Shown here in pieces: positions 12,018-22,048 of a DNA stretch of 64,000 nucleotides. A model generated the notes under the pieces. The model was not told the origin of the DNA, ran no database searches, and saw only the letters and a program-made list of their open reading frames with translations. Each line of letters begins with the position of its first letter. Positions within the stretch are counted from its first letter, which is position 1. The stretch is taken from assembly GCF_001583435.1 (NCBI RefSeq), contig NZ_CP013251.1:1-64000 (forward strand). The letters run 5' to 3'. A program made the translations under genes and the position numbers. The stretch comes from Endozoicomonas montiporae CL-33 (GTDB taxonomy: Bacteria; Pseudomonadota; Gammaproteobacteria; Pseudomonadales; Endozoicomonadaceae).

Positions 12018-13985
12018 TTAATCAATAGCTCGTCGTTCCCAGTTGCCTTTGGATTTTAGAATCTTTTTCTGGAGATCCTGAAGAATGATATCAGGGAATT
12101 TGTAAAAACCATCGAATTCTCCAGCCGCGTTTCTGCCGCTCTTTCGCCTGGATATATAGTCAAAGGCCTCATGCTTTGAATTAAAGGTTTTCAATCCACC
12201 TTTGCCAGGGTCAGTAAAAAAGTCCGTTTCGTAAGCAAAATTGTGAGGGTCATAGACAACATACTGGTAACGTCCGTTATCTAATTGTTGTCTGAAAACG
12301 CCATAAGCATAAGCACCCTGCCCGACAATAACCGAACTGGCTTTATTAAAATCGTGATTTTCAATTTCACTACGTGAAATGACTTTTGTGTCACTGCGAT
12401 TATAGAGATGACCGTCACCTTCTTCCGTAGGAGAACCTTCTTCAGTACCAATAAGTGTGTAACCATTGTAGGCATCAGCAAAAGGTGGTGACTTGTAACG
12501 GTCAGTATCGCCTAACAGACTTTGAAGAATGATCGTTCCAAACCCGTAGCGCTTTCTGCACAAAGCCTGTCTGATGCGTTTACGCTGTTGTGGACTCTGA
12601 ATATCAATCTGGTCTTCAATCGCATCAACCAGTATTGGAAATGGAACTTTAACGCCTGTTGCCATGAATATAGCCACCTGAAGCGAGTTAAAGCCGCAGG
12701 CCCAAGCTTCTATGTTTCCACCACTCCCGGCTTGAAGGTCCTTATAGGGCATGGTGTTATCAACCACTTTGTTTTTCAGGTAGGCAAAGGCTCTTTTAGC
12801 TCCAACTTCCGAATAGCCCGGGTATCCACCTCCACCGAGGTCTTCACCATCAAACGAACCCGCTCTGACCAGTTTGTGCTGATTGGTTGTCATGTCTTTC
12901 ACAACAAGAATCTCATCACCGGGTAAATAGTCCCGGCTTGATCGTGGTTGCAGCTGTACCCTGAATTTTTTGATGACCTTATGATGACTGTTCGAATAGG
13001 CAATTCGCTCAAAATCGTTTAATTCTGTTTGTTGAATACTCATTGGAATATTTTGCAACCAGCTGGCATCTGCTCTTCTGAAGCCAAGATAAGCTTTTCT
13101 AAGATAACGAAGAGAAGACTCGGAACGACTGTTTAAGTCGTTCGCCACTTCATCAGAGATAAAACGTACTCTGTTGGTGTCAGCTTCATCCAGCTTAAAT
13201 CCCCCTCTGCGATTTGTATCCGTTGGAATACCTGCTCCTTGTCTTTCCTGTTCCAGTGTAAATTCTCCACGAGTGTGGCTGGATGTGGATGAAGTCCCTG
13301 ATGAGTGAGGTGGTCGAGAATCTGGCTTTGGAGCAATCATGGAACGAAGAGGAACCGCAAACTGCCGGTAATCAACAGCCGGTGTAGGAGCCCCTGTTTC
13401 ATGTAAGGTTGCTTCGCAGGTGAGCAGGCGTTTTTCAGCGGAAGTTGCCTCATCAAACAAAGCCTGCTTTTTAACGCCTTTGTACTGATTATCCACTTGC
13501 TCCAGTTTATTGATCAGCTTGCGTTTTATCTCGTTGTACTTCTGTGGGTCCGCTTTTAAGCGTTCGTCGGGCGGAACCACACTGATCAGGGTTCCTTTAT
13601 CGTTGTATGAAATGGAAAAGCCGAGGTCGGCGGGGATGATGCCTGCCGGGTTTTCATCCAGTTTTTTTAATGCGGGGAGATGTTTGATCAGGTTCGCCTG
13701 TGTCTGTAGCACACAGGTTGTGCGGAGCTGTTGTACATAGTTCGCTTTTGCCACCGCTTTAGCATTGATAGTGGGTGCGGGTGCGGAATTGGGATTGGAA
13801 GTGGAAGGGTGAATATTACGGGCTTTTAATGGTGTCTTCTTGAAATCTTGCTCTCTTCTCAGGGGTTGAGGCTGAGCTTCAAATGTCCTTCTTCTTTTTT
13901 TGTCGTAGTGATTTTCCTGTGAATAGGGGCGATATTCTGATGAATAAGGTGTGCTGCCTGATGGCGGCTTATGATCAATGGGCAT
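12018..13985 (-). CDS. Putative effector with papain-like Cys/Asp-Pro-His centre
   Basis: I do not recognise a named family with certainty. The first ~240 residues are basic and Pro/Ser/Thr-rich with no signal peptide, a composition common in secreted effectors. The conserved-looking part is C-terminal. It has a Cys-bearing helix WACGFNSLQVAIFMATG (Cys430) and, about 150 residues on, VVYDPHNF (Asp579-Pro580-His581) after a predicted beta strand. A Cys helix followed by an Asp-x-His strand is the layout of herpesvirus tegument-type deubiquitinases and their bacterial relatives, so a ubiquitin-directed cysteine protease is possible. That is inference from motifs only. The gene stands alone between glyQ and trkH. 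Confidence 0.6.
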   Translation of the reverse strand: MPIDHKPPSGSTPYSSEYRPYSQENHYDKKRRRTFEAQPQPLRREQDFKKTPLKARNIHPSTSNPNSAPAPTINAKAVAKANYVQQLRTTCVLQTQANLIKHLPALKKLDENPAGIIPADLGFSISYNDKGTLISVVPPDERLKADPQKYNEIKRKLINKLEQVDNQYKGVKKQALFDEATSAEKRLLTCEATLHETGAPTPAVDYRQFAVPLRSMIAPKPDSRPPHSSGTSSTSSHTRGEFTLEQERQGAGIPTDTNRRGGFKLDEADTNRVRFISDEVANDLNSRSESSLRYLRKAYLGFRRADASWLQNIPMSIQQTELNDFERIAYSNSHHKVIKKFRVQLQPRSSRDYLPGDEILVVKDMTTNQHKLVRAGSFDGEDLGGGGYPGYSEVGAKRAFAYLKNKVVDNTMPYKDLQAGSGGNIEAWACGFNSLQVAIFMATGVKVPFPILVDAIEDQIDIQSPQQRKRIRQALCRKRYGFGTIILQSLLGDTDRYKSPPFADAYNGYTLIGTEEGSPTEEGDGHLYNRSDTKVISRSEIENHDFNKASSVIVGQGAYAYGVFRQQLDNGRYQYVVYDPHNFAYETDFFTDPGKGGLKTFNSKHEAFDYISRRKSGRNAAGEFDGFYKFPDIILQDLQKKILKSKGNWERRAID

Positions 13986-14098
13986 GTTGTAAGCCGCCTG
14001 ATTGGAGATTTGGTGGTTTTTTCTAAGCTATGTAGATTTATCGGTTAGGCGAAAATTAAAATTAGATTCCACGAGGTTGAAGAGAAAAGGCTGGAGGG

Positions 14099-14123
14099 CG
14101 GCAGCAGCATAAGACTGCTGCCG
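14099..14123 (-). terminator. Hairpin after trkH
   Basis: A perfect 9-bp GC-rich stem (CGGCAGCAG / CTGCTGCCG) with a 7-nt loop lies 8 bp after the trkH stop on the minus strand. The T-tract is weak and displaced. Confidence 0.5.
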
Positions 14124-14130
14124 ATAAACG

Positions 14131-15579
14131 TCAGTAGCGCCAGAACACCGGAGTGAACAACACCAGAAGGGTAAATATTTCCAGCCGTCCCAACAGCATG
14201 GCAAAGGTCAGAATCCATTTGGCAGCATCGGGCAGGGTCTGATAGTTCGAATACGCATCACCGAGTGCCGGGCCCAGATTGTTCAGACAGGAAGCAACGG
14301 TAGTAAAGGCGGTGACAATATCCAGCCCCGTTGCCATCAACAGCAAAAACATCACGACCAGCAGGAAAACATAAGTGGCAAAGAATCCCCACACGGCTTC
14401 ACCGACTCGGCTATTAACAGGTTGGCCGCCCAGTTTGATAGTAAGAATCGCATTGGGGTGAACCAGACGATACAGTTCCCGTACACCCTGTTTAAAAATC
14501 AGCATAATTCGAACCACTTTCATACCGCCTGCTGTTGAGCCGGCACACCCCCCCACAAAGCTGGTAATGAACAGCAACAGTGGTAAAAAGGTGGGCCAGA
14601 CAGAAAAGCCGGTGGTTGAATACCCTGTTGTTGTGGCAATGGAAACCACTTCAAACAGCCCGTACTCGAAAGAGGTCCAGAAGCCATAAGTGTTGGAGGC
14701 GTAGAGTGTAAACACTGTGATTAAGGCGACCGTGGAAAGTATCAGTACATAGCCTTTTACTTCAGAGTCTTTGAAATAATGCGAAGCCGTTTTGTTTCTC
14801 CATGCGAAAAAATGCAGCGCAAAGTTAATGCCCGCAAAGAACATAAAGAATGTGGTCATCGCATTGATCAGAGGCGATTGAAAATACCCGATACTGGCAT
14901 CGTGTGTGGAAAAGCCGCCAATGGCAATGGTCGAGAAACTATGACTTATCGCGTCAAACCAGTCCATACCGGCGAGTTTGTACCCAATGGCACAAGTCAC
15001 TGTTAGAGCAACATAGAGTGTCCAGAGCGCCTTGGCGGTTTCCTTGATTCTTGGCGTCAGCTTTGAGTCTTTAACAGGGCCTGGCGTTTCAGTGCGATAC
15101 AGCTGCATGCCGCCAATACCCAGCATAGGCATAATAGCGACCGCCAGAACAATGATGCCCATCCCGCCAAACCATTGAATCTGCTGACGGTAAAACAGAA
15201 TTGAACGAGGCATGTCGTCCAGCCCGGTCAGAATCGTCGCCCCGGTTGTGGTCAGTCCTGACATTGATTCAAAAATGGCATCGGTTATTGATAATGAGGG
15301 TGCATCCATCATCAGAAAAGGCAAAGAACCCACCAGTCCAAGTACCAGCCAGAACAGGACCGTGATAACAAAACCGTCCCGGGTTTTCATATTCCCCCGA
15401 ACCTTGCGGTACGGCAGCCACATCGACATACCGCCCAGCAGGGTCAGAAAAAACGTGTAGATAAAAAGAGAAATCTCGGCCTCGCCGTAAATCAACCCGA
15501 CAATCATGGGCGGAATATTCGACAGACTGAATACCATTAATAGGAAGCCCAGAACGGGCATGACGACTGAAAGTTGCAT
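14131..15579 (-). CDS. trkH: Trk potassium uptake channel TrkH
   Basis: TrkH is the pore subunit of the Trk K+ uptake system, working with the NAD-binding regulator TrkA at the inner membrane. The protein is highly hydrophobic, with about ten membrane segments. It has repeated pore-loop signatures such as SGLTTTGATILTG, TIAIGGFSTHDAS and GGCAGSTAGGMKVVR. I choose ATG 15579 (MQLSVVMPVLGF) because AGGGG lies just upstream, giving 482 aa, close to the 483 aa of E. coli TrkH. trkA lies upstream on the same strand, separated by about 200 bp rich in hairpins. Confidence 0.95.
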   Translation of the reverse strand: MQLSVVMPVLGFLLMVFSLSNIPPMIVGLIYGEAEISLFIYTFFLTLLGGMSMWLPYRKVRGNMKTRDGFVITVLFWLVLGLVGSLPFLMMDAPSLSITDAIFESMSGLTTTGATILTGLDDMPRSILFYRQQIQWFGGMGIIVLAVAIMPMLGIGGMQLYRTETPGPVKDSKLTPRIKETAKALWTLYVALTVTCAIGYKLAGMDWFDAISHSFSTIAIGGFSTHDASIGYFQSPLINAMTTFFMFFAGINFALHFFAWRNKTASHYFKDSEVKGYVLILSTVALITVFTLYASNTYGFWTSFEYGLFEVVSIATTTGYSTTGFSVWPTFLPLLLFITSFVGGCAGSTAGGMKVVRIMLIFKQGVRELYRLVHPNAILTIKLGGQPVNSRVGEAVWGFFATYVFLLVVMFLLLMATGLDIVTAFTTVASCLNNLGPALGDAYSNYQTLPDAAKWILTFAMLLGRLEIFTLLVLFTPVFWRY

Positions 15580-15615
15580 ACAACCCCTGTTTTTAATTGT
15601 CTTGCTGCCTTGCAA

Positions 15616-15709
15616 GGGTCTGACAGGAACTCGTTACCATTATTCCTTGTTGTCAGACCCGCAGGGCATTGAATATTTCAATGCCCTAATCGGCGCAATC
15701 TATGCGCCG
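15616..15709. repeat. Three consecutive hairpins between trkA and trkH
   Basis: The trkA-trkH gap contains three inverted repeats in a row. GGGTCTGACA/TGTCAGACCC has a 25-nt loop (15616-15660). AGGGCATTGAA/TTCAATGCCCT has a 3-nt loop (15663-15687). CGGCGCA/TGCGCCG has a 5-nt loop (15691-15709). None has a strong T-tract, so RNA processing or attenuation is as likely as termination. Confidence 0.6.
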
Positions 15710-15780
15710 GTATTTTGTTGTAATAAGTATTAATGTCCTATATGGATAATCCGCATATAGCATTCTTGTTTTGGCTCAAA

Positions 15781-17154
15781 TCAAAAGAATCCAAGACCAA
15801 CCTGAAACAGTCGCTCTACTTCATGGATACGCTTCTTGTTGGTCAAAAACAGAATGATATGGTCGCCAGACTCAATACGTGTCGTGTCGTGTGCAATCAA
15901 CACTTCATCGTTACGGACAATCGCTCCAATCGTTGTTCCCGGAGGCAGCTCAACTTCCTGGACAGTGCGACCTACCACCTTTGAGGAACTTTCATCGCCA
16001 TGGGCAATGGCTTCCATGGCTTCGGCAGCTCCACGACGCAAAGAATGTACATTGACCACATCGCCTTTTCGGACATGTTTCAGCAGGCTACCAATAGTGG
16101 CAAGCTGAGGAGAGAGTGCAATATCAATTTCCCCGCCCTGAACCAGATCGACGTAAGCAGGGTTGTTAATAAGCGCCATCACCTTGCGGGCACCAAGACG
16201 TTTGGCGAGCATTGCAGCCATTACGTTAGCTTCGTCGTCATTGGTCAATGCACAGAAAACATCGGTTTCCTCAATATTTTCAGCAATCAGCAATTCTTTG
16301 TCGGAAGCGTTACCGTTAAACACCATGGCTTTGGTCAGGGTTTCTGAGAGGAACTGGCAACGAGACATGCTGCGTTCAATGATTTTAACCTTGAAGTCAT
16401 TCTCGGCCGACTGCGCCAGCCGCAAACCGATATTACCACCACCGGCAATGATGATGCGTTTATAGTCATCATCCAAACGTTGCATCTCACTCATTACATC
16501 GCGAATGTGGCGGCGGTCAGCAATAAAAAAGACTTCATCGTCGGCTTCCAGAACAGTGGTTCCCTTGGGCATAATCGCCTGACCACGACGAAAGATGGCA
16601 GCGACACGGCTTTCGACGTTAGGCATATGCTCTTTCAGATAACGCAGCTCTTGGCCTACCAGAGGACCACCGTAATAGGCTTTCATGGCAACCAACTGTG
16701 CACGACCTCCGGCAAAGTCCAGAACCTGCAACGCGCCCGGACGCTCTAGCAAGCGCCTTATATAGTTGGTAACGACTTGCTCAGGGCTGATCAGTACATC
16801 CACAGGAAGGGCATCGTCGCCAAACAGGTTGTCCCTGCTCAGGTAGGCTGCCTGACGGATTCGGGCAATTTTGGACGGTGTGTGAAACATGGTGTAGGCA
16901 ATCTGGCATGCGACCATATTAACCTCATCACTGTTCGTGACAGCAACCAGCATATCCGCTTCATCGGCCCCGGCCTGCTTGAGCACGGAAGGGAAAGAGG
17001 CCATTCCCTGAATGGTGCGAATATCAATTCTGTCCTGCAGTTCCCGGAGTCGTTCAGCATTGGTATCGACTACGGTAATGTCGTTTTCCTCGCTGGCAAG
17101 ATTCTCAGCGAGAGTACCTCCGACCTGACCTGCCCCAAGAATGATAATCTTCAT
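15781..17154 (-). CDS. trkA: Trk system regulatory subunit TrkA
   Basis: TrkA is the peripheral NAD(H)/nucleotide-binding subunit that gates TrkH/TrkG potassium uptake. It has the family's tandem RCK layout. The first Rossmann motif is [14 protein letters not shown] at the N-terminus and the second, [12 protein letters not shown], is about residue 240. Each is followed by a TrkA-C domain. The length of 457 aa is normal. It lies 20 bp downstream of rsmB, continuing the fmt-rsmB-trkA-trkH order. Confidence 0.96.
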   Translation of the reverse strand: MKIIILGAGQVGGTLAENLASEENDITVVDTNAERLRELQDRIDIRTIQGMASFPSVLKQAGADEADMLVAVTNSDEVNMVACQIAYTMFHTPSKIARIRQAAYLSRDNLFGDDALPVDVLISPEQVVTNYIRRLLERPGALQVLDFAGGRAQLVAMKAYYGGPLVGQELRYLKEHMPNVESRVAAIFRRGQAIMPKGTTVLEADDEVFFIADRRHIRDVMSEMQRLDDDYKRIIIAGGGNIGLRLAQSAENDFKVKIIERSMSRCQFLSETLTKAMVFNGNASDKELLIAENIEETDVFCALTNDDEANVMAAMLAKRLGARKVMALINNPAYVDLVQGGEIDIALSPQLATIGSLLKHVRKGDVVNVHSLRRGAAEAMEAIAHGDESSSKVVGRTVQEVELPPGTTIGAIVRNDEVLIAHDTTRIESGDHIILFLTNKKRIHEVERLFQVGLGFF

Positions 17155-17174
17155 GAATCAGTATCCTTGACTGC

Positions 17175-18488
17175 CTATGCCTGTTTCTGTATCAGGCTGT
17201 AAAAGAATCCATCCCCGCTACCGGGGAAAATCTGTCGTCCAAACCCTGTGTCATGGCCCCAGCTGGCTTCAATCGGTTGCAGGGAAGCATCGTGATGATT
17301 ATTCAGAAAAGCTTCAACCTGTTTGCTGTTTTCCGCAGGCATGACTGAACAGGTAGCGTATAACAGAGTGCCGCCCGGTTTAAGCAGTGTCCACATCGTA
17401 TTGAAAATACGTTGCTGCAGATCTGCCAGAGCATCAATGTCTTCTGGTTGACGCAGAAGTTTTATATCCGGGTGACGACGTATAACGCCGGTGGCAGAAC
17501 AGGGAGCGTCCAGCAGGATATGATCATAGAGTTGTTTGTCCCACCATTGTTCAGGCAGGGTGCCATCGCCCTGCATAAGACGAGCGTTTAAACCTATGCG
17601 GTCGAGATTTTCCTGAACCCTTGCCAGACGCTTTTCATCCACATCCAGAGCATCCAGTTCAATACCGTCGTTCAGTTCGAGCAGGTGGCAGGTTTTGCCA
17701 CCCGGCGCGCAACAGGCATCCAGAACCCTGTCGCCGGGTTTTGTCTCGATCAGAACACCTGCCAGCTGTGCAGATTCATCCTGAACACTGACCCAGCCCT
17801 CGGAAAAGCCGGGAAGCAGATCCACAGAAACCGGTTTTGCCAGGGTGATAGCCTGAGGAGCAACAGACGATGGCGATGCCTGAATACAGTGGTCCAGCAG
17901 TTTTTTCAGGTAACGGTCACGGGATAGATGCTTTTCATTGACCCGAATAGTCATGGGAGGCTGTTTATTATTTGCTGTGAGAATGGTTTCCCAATGTTCA
18001 GGCCAGCCTTTTTTCAGCTTTCCGATTAACCATGCAGGATGAGCAGTGGCACAGGTTTCATCGAAACTTTCGCTGTTTGGCACATCCATGCTGTTCAGTT
18101 CATCGGTGTTGCGCTGGGCGTTGCGTAAAACACCGTTTACCAATCCCCTCGCCCAGGCTTTACCCATACTGCGGGTCACCTGAACGGTTTCACCGATGGC
18201 GGCATGGGCTGGAATGCGGGTGTAAAACAACTGGTATAAACCCACCAGAATCAGGCTGTGAACCACCTGTTCTTTCTTTTTCAGCGGTTTGTCCACCAAT
18301 TTGTTCAGCCAGGCGCTGAGACGGAAGTAGTAGCGCAGGGTGCCGTAACTGAGTTCTGCCAACAAAGGCTGATCCTTTTTGGGCAGAGTTTCCTGCAGGT
18401 CAGGCAACACCTGACTCAAGGATTCACCGGAAACTACACGGGTGACAGCCGTAGCAGCTGCCAGCCTTACTGAAGATTGTCTGGCCAT
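17175..18488 (-). CDS. rsmB: 16S rRNA m5C967 methyltransferase RsmB
   Basis: RsmB methylates C967 of 16S rRNA with S-adenosylmethionine. The N-terminal ~140 residues form a NusB-like RNA-binding domain. The methyltransferase domain has the SAM loop LDACCAPGGKTCHLLE, motif IV DAPCSATGVIRRHPDIK and the catalytic-cysteine motif LYATCSVMPAEN. The length of 437 aa fits. Its start codon overlaps the fmt stop (TAATG), so it is translationally coupled to fmt. Confidence 0.95.
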   Translation of the reverse strand: MARQSSVRLAAATAVTRVVSGESLSQVLPDLQETLPKKDQPLLAELSYGTLRYYFRLSAWLNKLVDKPLKKKEQVVHSLILVGLYQLFYTRIPAHAAIGETVQVTRSMGKAWARGLVNGVLRNAQRNTDELNSMDVPNSESFDETCATAHPAWLIGKLKKGWPEHWETILTANNKQPPMTIRVNEKHLSRDRYLKKLLDHCIQASPSSVAPQAITLAKPVSVDLLPGFSEGWVSVQDESAQLAGVLIETKPGDRVLDACCAPGGKTCHLLELNDGIELDALDVDEKRLARVQENLDRIGLNARLMQGDGTLPEQWWDKQLYDHILLDAPCSATGVIRRHPDIKLLRQPEDIDALADLQQRIFNTMWTLLKPGGTLLYATCSVMPAENSKQVEAFLNNHHDASLQPIEASWGHDTGFGRQIFPGSGDGFFYSLIQKQA

Positions 18489-19444
18489 TAGTTGAACCGT
18501 TTTCCGACAGTAAACAGCTCTTTCTTGCTGTTTAGCAGATCACTGACAGCCATGGCTTTACTGCCGGGAAGCTGTACTTTGGTCACTCGAAGGATACCCT
18601 GTTGGCAGGCAATATCCAGCCCTTCCTTATCGGCTTTGAGAAGTGCTCCCGGTTCTTTGTCAGAATGACTCTGCACATCCTCACGGGCTACCGCAGCTTC
18701 CCAGACCCTGATCGTCAGGCCATCAAATTCGGCGGTTGCAACCGGCCAGGGATTAAAGGCGCGAACCAAATTGTGGAGTTCACCGGCTGTTTTGCTCCAG
18801 TCGATTTGTGCTTCTTCCTTGCTCATCTTGTGGGCGTAGCAGGCCAGGTTGTCGTCCTGCTTTTCTGGTTCCAGAGTGCCTTCTGCAATCGCATGAACGG
18901 CTTCAACCAGTGCCGGTTGGCCCACTTCAATAAGGCGATCATGCAGATCTGAAGAAGTATCAGTGGTGTTGATCGGACAATAAGCTTTGATCAGCATATT
19001 ACCGGTATCAAGGCCTGCATCCATTTGCATAATGGTCACACCGGACTCTTCATCGCCTGCGGCAATGGCACGTTGAATCGGCGCGGCACCGCGCCAGCGA
19101 GGCAGGATGGAACCATGAACGTTGATACAACCGTGCTTTGGGGTATCCAGAACGACTTGCGGCAAAATCAGACCATACGCCACAACAATCATCAGATCGG
19201 CACCCAGGTCAGCCAGTTCTTGCTGGACAGTTTCATCACGCAGGGTTTTAGGCTGATAAACAGGGATGCTGTGCTGCAAGGCCAGCTCTTTTACCGGGCT
19301 TGGTTTCAGTTTGCGGCCACGACCCGCCGGACGATCAGGCTGAGTGTAGACAGCAATGACTTCATGATGCGTATCGAGCACTGCTTGCAGATGCGCACTG
19401 GCAAAATCCGGCGTACCGGCAAAGACGATTTTCAGGCTTTTCAT
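18488..19444 (-). CDS. fmt: Methionyl-tRNA formyltransferase
   Basis: Fmt formylates the initiator Met-tRNA using 10-formyltetrahydrofolate, allowing bacterial translation initiation. The start [18 protein letters not shown] and the signature [20 protein letters not shown] (equivalent to [15 protein letters not shown]) are diagnostic. The C-terminal tRNA-binding domain includes FNPWPVA and LPGSKAMAV. The length is 318 aa. It normally follows def directly, but here a 290-bp spacer with a palindromic repeat intervenes. Confidence 0.97.
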   Translation of the reverse strand: MKSLKIVFAGTPDFASAHLQAVLDTHHEVIAVYTQPDRPAGRGRKLKPSPVKELALQHSIPVYQPKTLRDETVQQELADLGADLMIVVAYGLILPQVVLDTPKHGCINVHGSILPRWRGAAPIQRAIAAGDEESGVTIMQMDAGLDTGNMLIKAYCPINTTDTSSDLHDRLIEVGQPALVEAVHAIAEGTLEPEKQDDNLACYAHKMSKEEAQIDWSKTAGELHNLVRAFNPWPVATAEFDGLTIRVWEAAVAREDVQSHSDKEPGALLKADKEGLDIACQQGILRVTKVQLPGSKAMAVSDLLNSKKELFTVGKRFN

Positions 19445-19461
19445 TTCGATATTCGGGACTT

Positions 19462-19621
19462 ATACCAATTCCCTCTTCTAAACATGAATTGCGCAGCCAT
19501 TTCAAACCACTGGCTCTGCGTCAGAACTCCACGCAATAGCCAGCTATTACTTGTCGTTCTTCCTTGCCCAGCGATTTGAAATGGCTTGCTCATGGTCATA
19601 TTTAGAAAACGGAATTGGTAT
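19462..19621. repeat. 160-bp palindromic MITE-like repeat
   Basis: The outer arms are perfect 11-bp inverted repeats (ATACCAATTCC / GGAATTGGTAT). Inside, the complementarity continues imperfectly: TTTAGAA/TTCTAAA-like stretches, ATGA/TCAT, and AGCCATTTCAAA / TTTGAAATGGCT. No coding capacity is seen. The shape matches the small palindromic repeats scattered in marine gammaproteobacterial genomes. It sits between fmt and def and splits an otherwise tight operon. Confidence 0.7.
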
Positions 19622-19699
19622 TATGAATGGCTCCGCAGTAGCGGAAAGAGTAGAGATGACGGTGAATGATAAGGAAACTGTCGGAGAGAGTAAAATTGT

Positions 19700-19721
19700 G
19701 ACGCCTGTTTATTCAGGCGTC
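19700..19721 (-). terminator. Hairpin downstream of def
   Basis: An 8-bp perfect stem (GACGCCTG / CAGGCGTC) with a 6-nt loop lies 13 bp past the def stop. On the minus strand it is followed by ACAATTTTA. Confidence 0.6.
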
Positions 19722-19734
19722 GGGCTGATAGCTG

Positions 19735-20244
19735 TCAGGCAGTTGTCAGGCGCTTGTGCTTAACCATCTTCTTGCGAATACGATCTTGCTTCAGCTTGGA
19801 AAGGTAATCGACAAACAGTTTGCCATTCAGATGGTCAATTTCATGTTGAACACATACGGACGCCAGACCATCGAAATCCATAGAGTATTCTTTGCCATCG
19901 CGATCCAGAGCAGTCAGACGTACAGACGCAGGACGATCTAATAGTTCAAAAACGCCTGGCACCGACAGACAGCCTTCCGAAATATCAGTCAGCTCTTCAG
20001 TCAGTGACTCAAACGTCGGGTTGATCAGAACCAGTGGCTCACTGTTGTCCCCGGAGAAATCCATTACCACAATACGCTGGTGGATATCGACCTGGGTAGC
20101 TGCCAGACCAACACCTTTGGCGTCATACATAGTTTCCAGCATGTCATCAACGATTTTGCGAATATCGTCGTTTACTTCGGAAACAGGCTTGGCAATGGTG
20201 CGCAGCCTTTCGTCAGGGTATTCCAGAATATCGAGCAGTGCCAT
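19735..20244 (-). CDS. def: Peptide deformylase
   Basis: Peptide deformylase removes the N-formyl group from nascent proteins, using a ferrous or zinc ion. All three motifs are present: [16 protein letters not shown] (metal-binding Cys) and QHEIDHLNG (metal-binding His pair and catalytic Glu). The length of 169 aa matches E. coli Def. It works in the same pathway as the downstream fmt. Confidence 0.97.
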   Translation of the reverse strand: MALLDILEYPDERLRTIAKPVSEVNDDIRKIVDDMLETMYDAKGVGLAATQVDIHQRIVVMDFSGDNSEPLVLINPTFESLTEELTDISEGCLSVPGVFELLDRPASVRLTALDRDGKEYSMDFDGLASVCVQHEIDHLNGKLFVDYLSKLKQDRIRKKMVKHKRLTTA

Positions 20245-20380
20245 GAGGATCTCTGATTAAAGATTTTGATTAGAAGCTAATTTTAAATATCTTTTTGGTA
20301 TATAGGTAGTTTTAAGTACATTAGTACTTCCCTCGGGGTCTGAGAAAGTCTGATAGCAGGAAACTGTGATCAGGTTGGGG

Positions 20381-20803
20381 TTATCGGATAGCAGGCCAGT
20401 CTTTGGCCGACTGCCACAGACTCGCAATACTGCACTGCCCGGTATCACCCGCATGAGAAATCATAAGGTGAACCAGTTTTTCAACGGCATTATCGACATA
20501 GCCTTTTTTCTTAAGCACTGATGCCATAGCGGGGACAGCCTGTTTGGAAATAAAAGTAGACTGCTTTTTGGGATCAAACGAGCTGTTTTGACGGTACGAA
20601 GGTGTGTTGTGTACCCAGCGGATAAACTCCAGCTTTCGGCCCTGAAAATCTTTCAACGCCCTGATAATCGCAGTATTAATAACCCTGTTGGAGTAACCCT
20701 TCGCCTGTAATTCAATGAGTGCCCAGCGGCACAGGTTTTGCTTTACTCTTGTCTGATGAGCCGGTGTGTTTTCAGACAAAACGACCGTTGTTGTTATGTT
20801 CAT
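20381..20803 (-). CDS. Hypothetical protein, 140 aa
   Basis: I do not recognise this protein. It is predicted soluble, basic and largely helical, without a signal peptide. It occupies the space between def and the LysM gene, which are usually direct divergent neighbours. No convincing ribosome-binding site is seen before the ATG at 20803, so expression is uncertain. Confidence 0.45.
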   Translation of the reverse strand: MNITTTVVLSENTPAHQTRVKQNLCRWALIELQAKGYSNRVINTAIIRALKDFQGRKLEFIRWVHNTPSYRQNSSFDPKKQSTFISKQAVPAMASVLKKKGYVDNAVEKLVHLMISHAGDTGQCSIASLWQSAKDWPAIR

Positions 20804-21013
20804 TAGTTGTCAGTAATAGCAAGGATGATTCTAACCCTATCGGCGGTAAAAACAGACCTTGTACCCAATGAAGTTCTGCTGTCAGGAAAACCGTTGAATA
20901 TTCAGAAAGAAGTGCTCTGGTCGAAACTTTAGATAACATTCATTGCTCGTTCTGAGTGCGAATTGGTACACTGCTGGCAATGATAAAAATAATAATTCAG
21001 GGATTTTTCCGCC

Positions 21014-22048
21014 ATGAGAAACTTCATTCTTGGGGTTTTATTAACGTGTATTACAGCATCAGGCTTTGCTATTGACAGCCCGATCAAATCCGATTCCCCA
21101 AGAGAATATGTGGTGACTCAGGGCGATACCCTCTGGGATATATCCAACCGGTTTCTGAAAAGCCCCTGGTTGTGGCCGGAGATATGGCACGCAAATTCAC
21201 AGATCCATAACCCGCATTTGATTTTTCCCGGTGATGTTATCAGCCTTGTCTACATCGATGGACGTCCACGGCTCACTATTGTTCGACGCGGTGAGAGTGG
21301 CCGGACGATAAAGCTGAGCCCTAAAATACGAACGCTTCCGGCAGAATCAGCCATTCCTGCCATTCCGCTTCAGGCAATCGACTCATTTCTGAGAGACAGC
21401 CGGATATTCAACAATATGCAGGAGCTTGAGTCTGCACCTTATATATTCGCTACCAAGCAGCAGAAAATTATTGCCGGTGACGGAGACAAAGTTTATGCAA
21501 GAGGGCGGGTGAATACCCTGCAGGGAAGAACACTTGGTGTTTATCGCTCTGGTGACGTGATTTCCGATCCGACCAGTGGTGAGCTGTTAGGTGTTGTTGC
21601 TATGGATATAGCCAATGCAGCCATGTTGAAAACCGCCAGCGATATTGCAACGCTCAGAGTGCTTAACAGCAATAGAGAAGTCCGTGCCGGTGACCGGGTG
21701 TTGCCAGCAGATACTTTCTCCCAGGCCACCACTTTCTTTCCCCGGGCTCCGGATGCTCCTGTTGAAGGTTCGGTGGTGTCCGTAGTGGATGGCGTTGACA
21801 GGGTTGGACGTTATAGCACGGTGATCATTAACAAAGGTCTGCGCGAAGGATTAAAACAGGGTGATATTCTGACCGTACACAAAAGCCTTCTGGTTAAAGA
21901 TCCGCTTTCCGGACAGAACATTAAGCTGCCTCCGGAAAGGGTGGGAATGATTATGGTTTATCGCCCGTTCGAAAAATTGAGCTATGGTATTGTGCTGTCG
22001 GCTAATGAAGACATTACGATTGGGGATAACATAAAGAGTCCTGAATGA
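21014..22048 (+). CDS. LysM-domain peptidoglycan-binding protein
   Basis: A Sec signal peptide (about residues 1-19, MRNFILGVLLTCITASGFA) is followed by one LysM domain (about residues 31-82). Its core is YVVTQGDTLWDISNRF, ending PHLIFPGDVISLVY. The remaining ~260 residues form a conserved but uncharacterised region. The protein probably sits in the periplasm bound to peptidoglycan. This gene type commonly precedes dprA in gammaproteobacteria. Here its TGA stop overlaps the dprA ATG by 4 bp (ATGA), indicating coupling. Confidence 0.85.
   Translation: MRNFILGVLLTCITASGFAIDSPIKSDSPREYVVTQGDTLWDISNRFLKSPWLWPEIWHANSQIHNPHLIFPGDVISLVYIDGRPRLTIVRRGESGRTIKLSPKIRTLPAESAIPAIPLQAIDSFLRDSRIFNNMQELESAPYIFATKQQKIIAGDGDKVYARGRVNTLQGRTLGVYRSGDVISDPTSGELLGVVAMDIANAAMLKTASDIATLRVLNSNREVRAGDRVLPADTFSQATTFFPRAPDAPVEGSVVSVVDGVDRVGRYSTVIINKGLREGLKQGDILTVHKSLLVKDPLSGQNIKLPPERVGMIMVYRPFEKLSYGIVLSANEDITIGDNIKSPE

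Noticed and set aside
20257..20454. 65-aa minus-strand frame after the 140-aa hypothetical gene
   Set aside because: Overlaps the better 140-aa frame and has no start signals.
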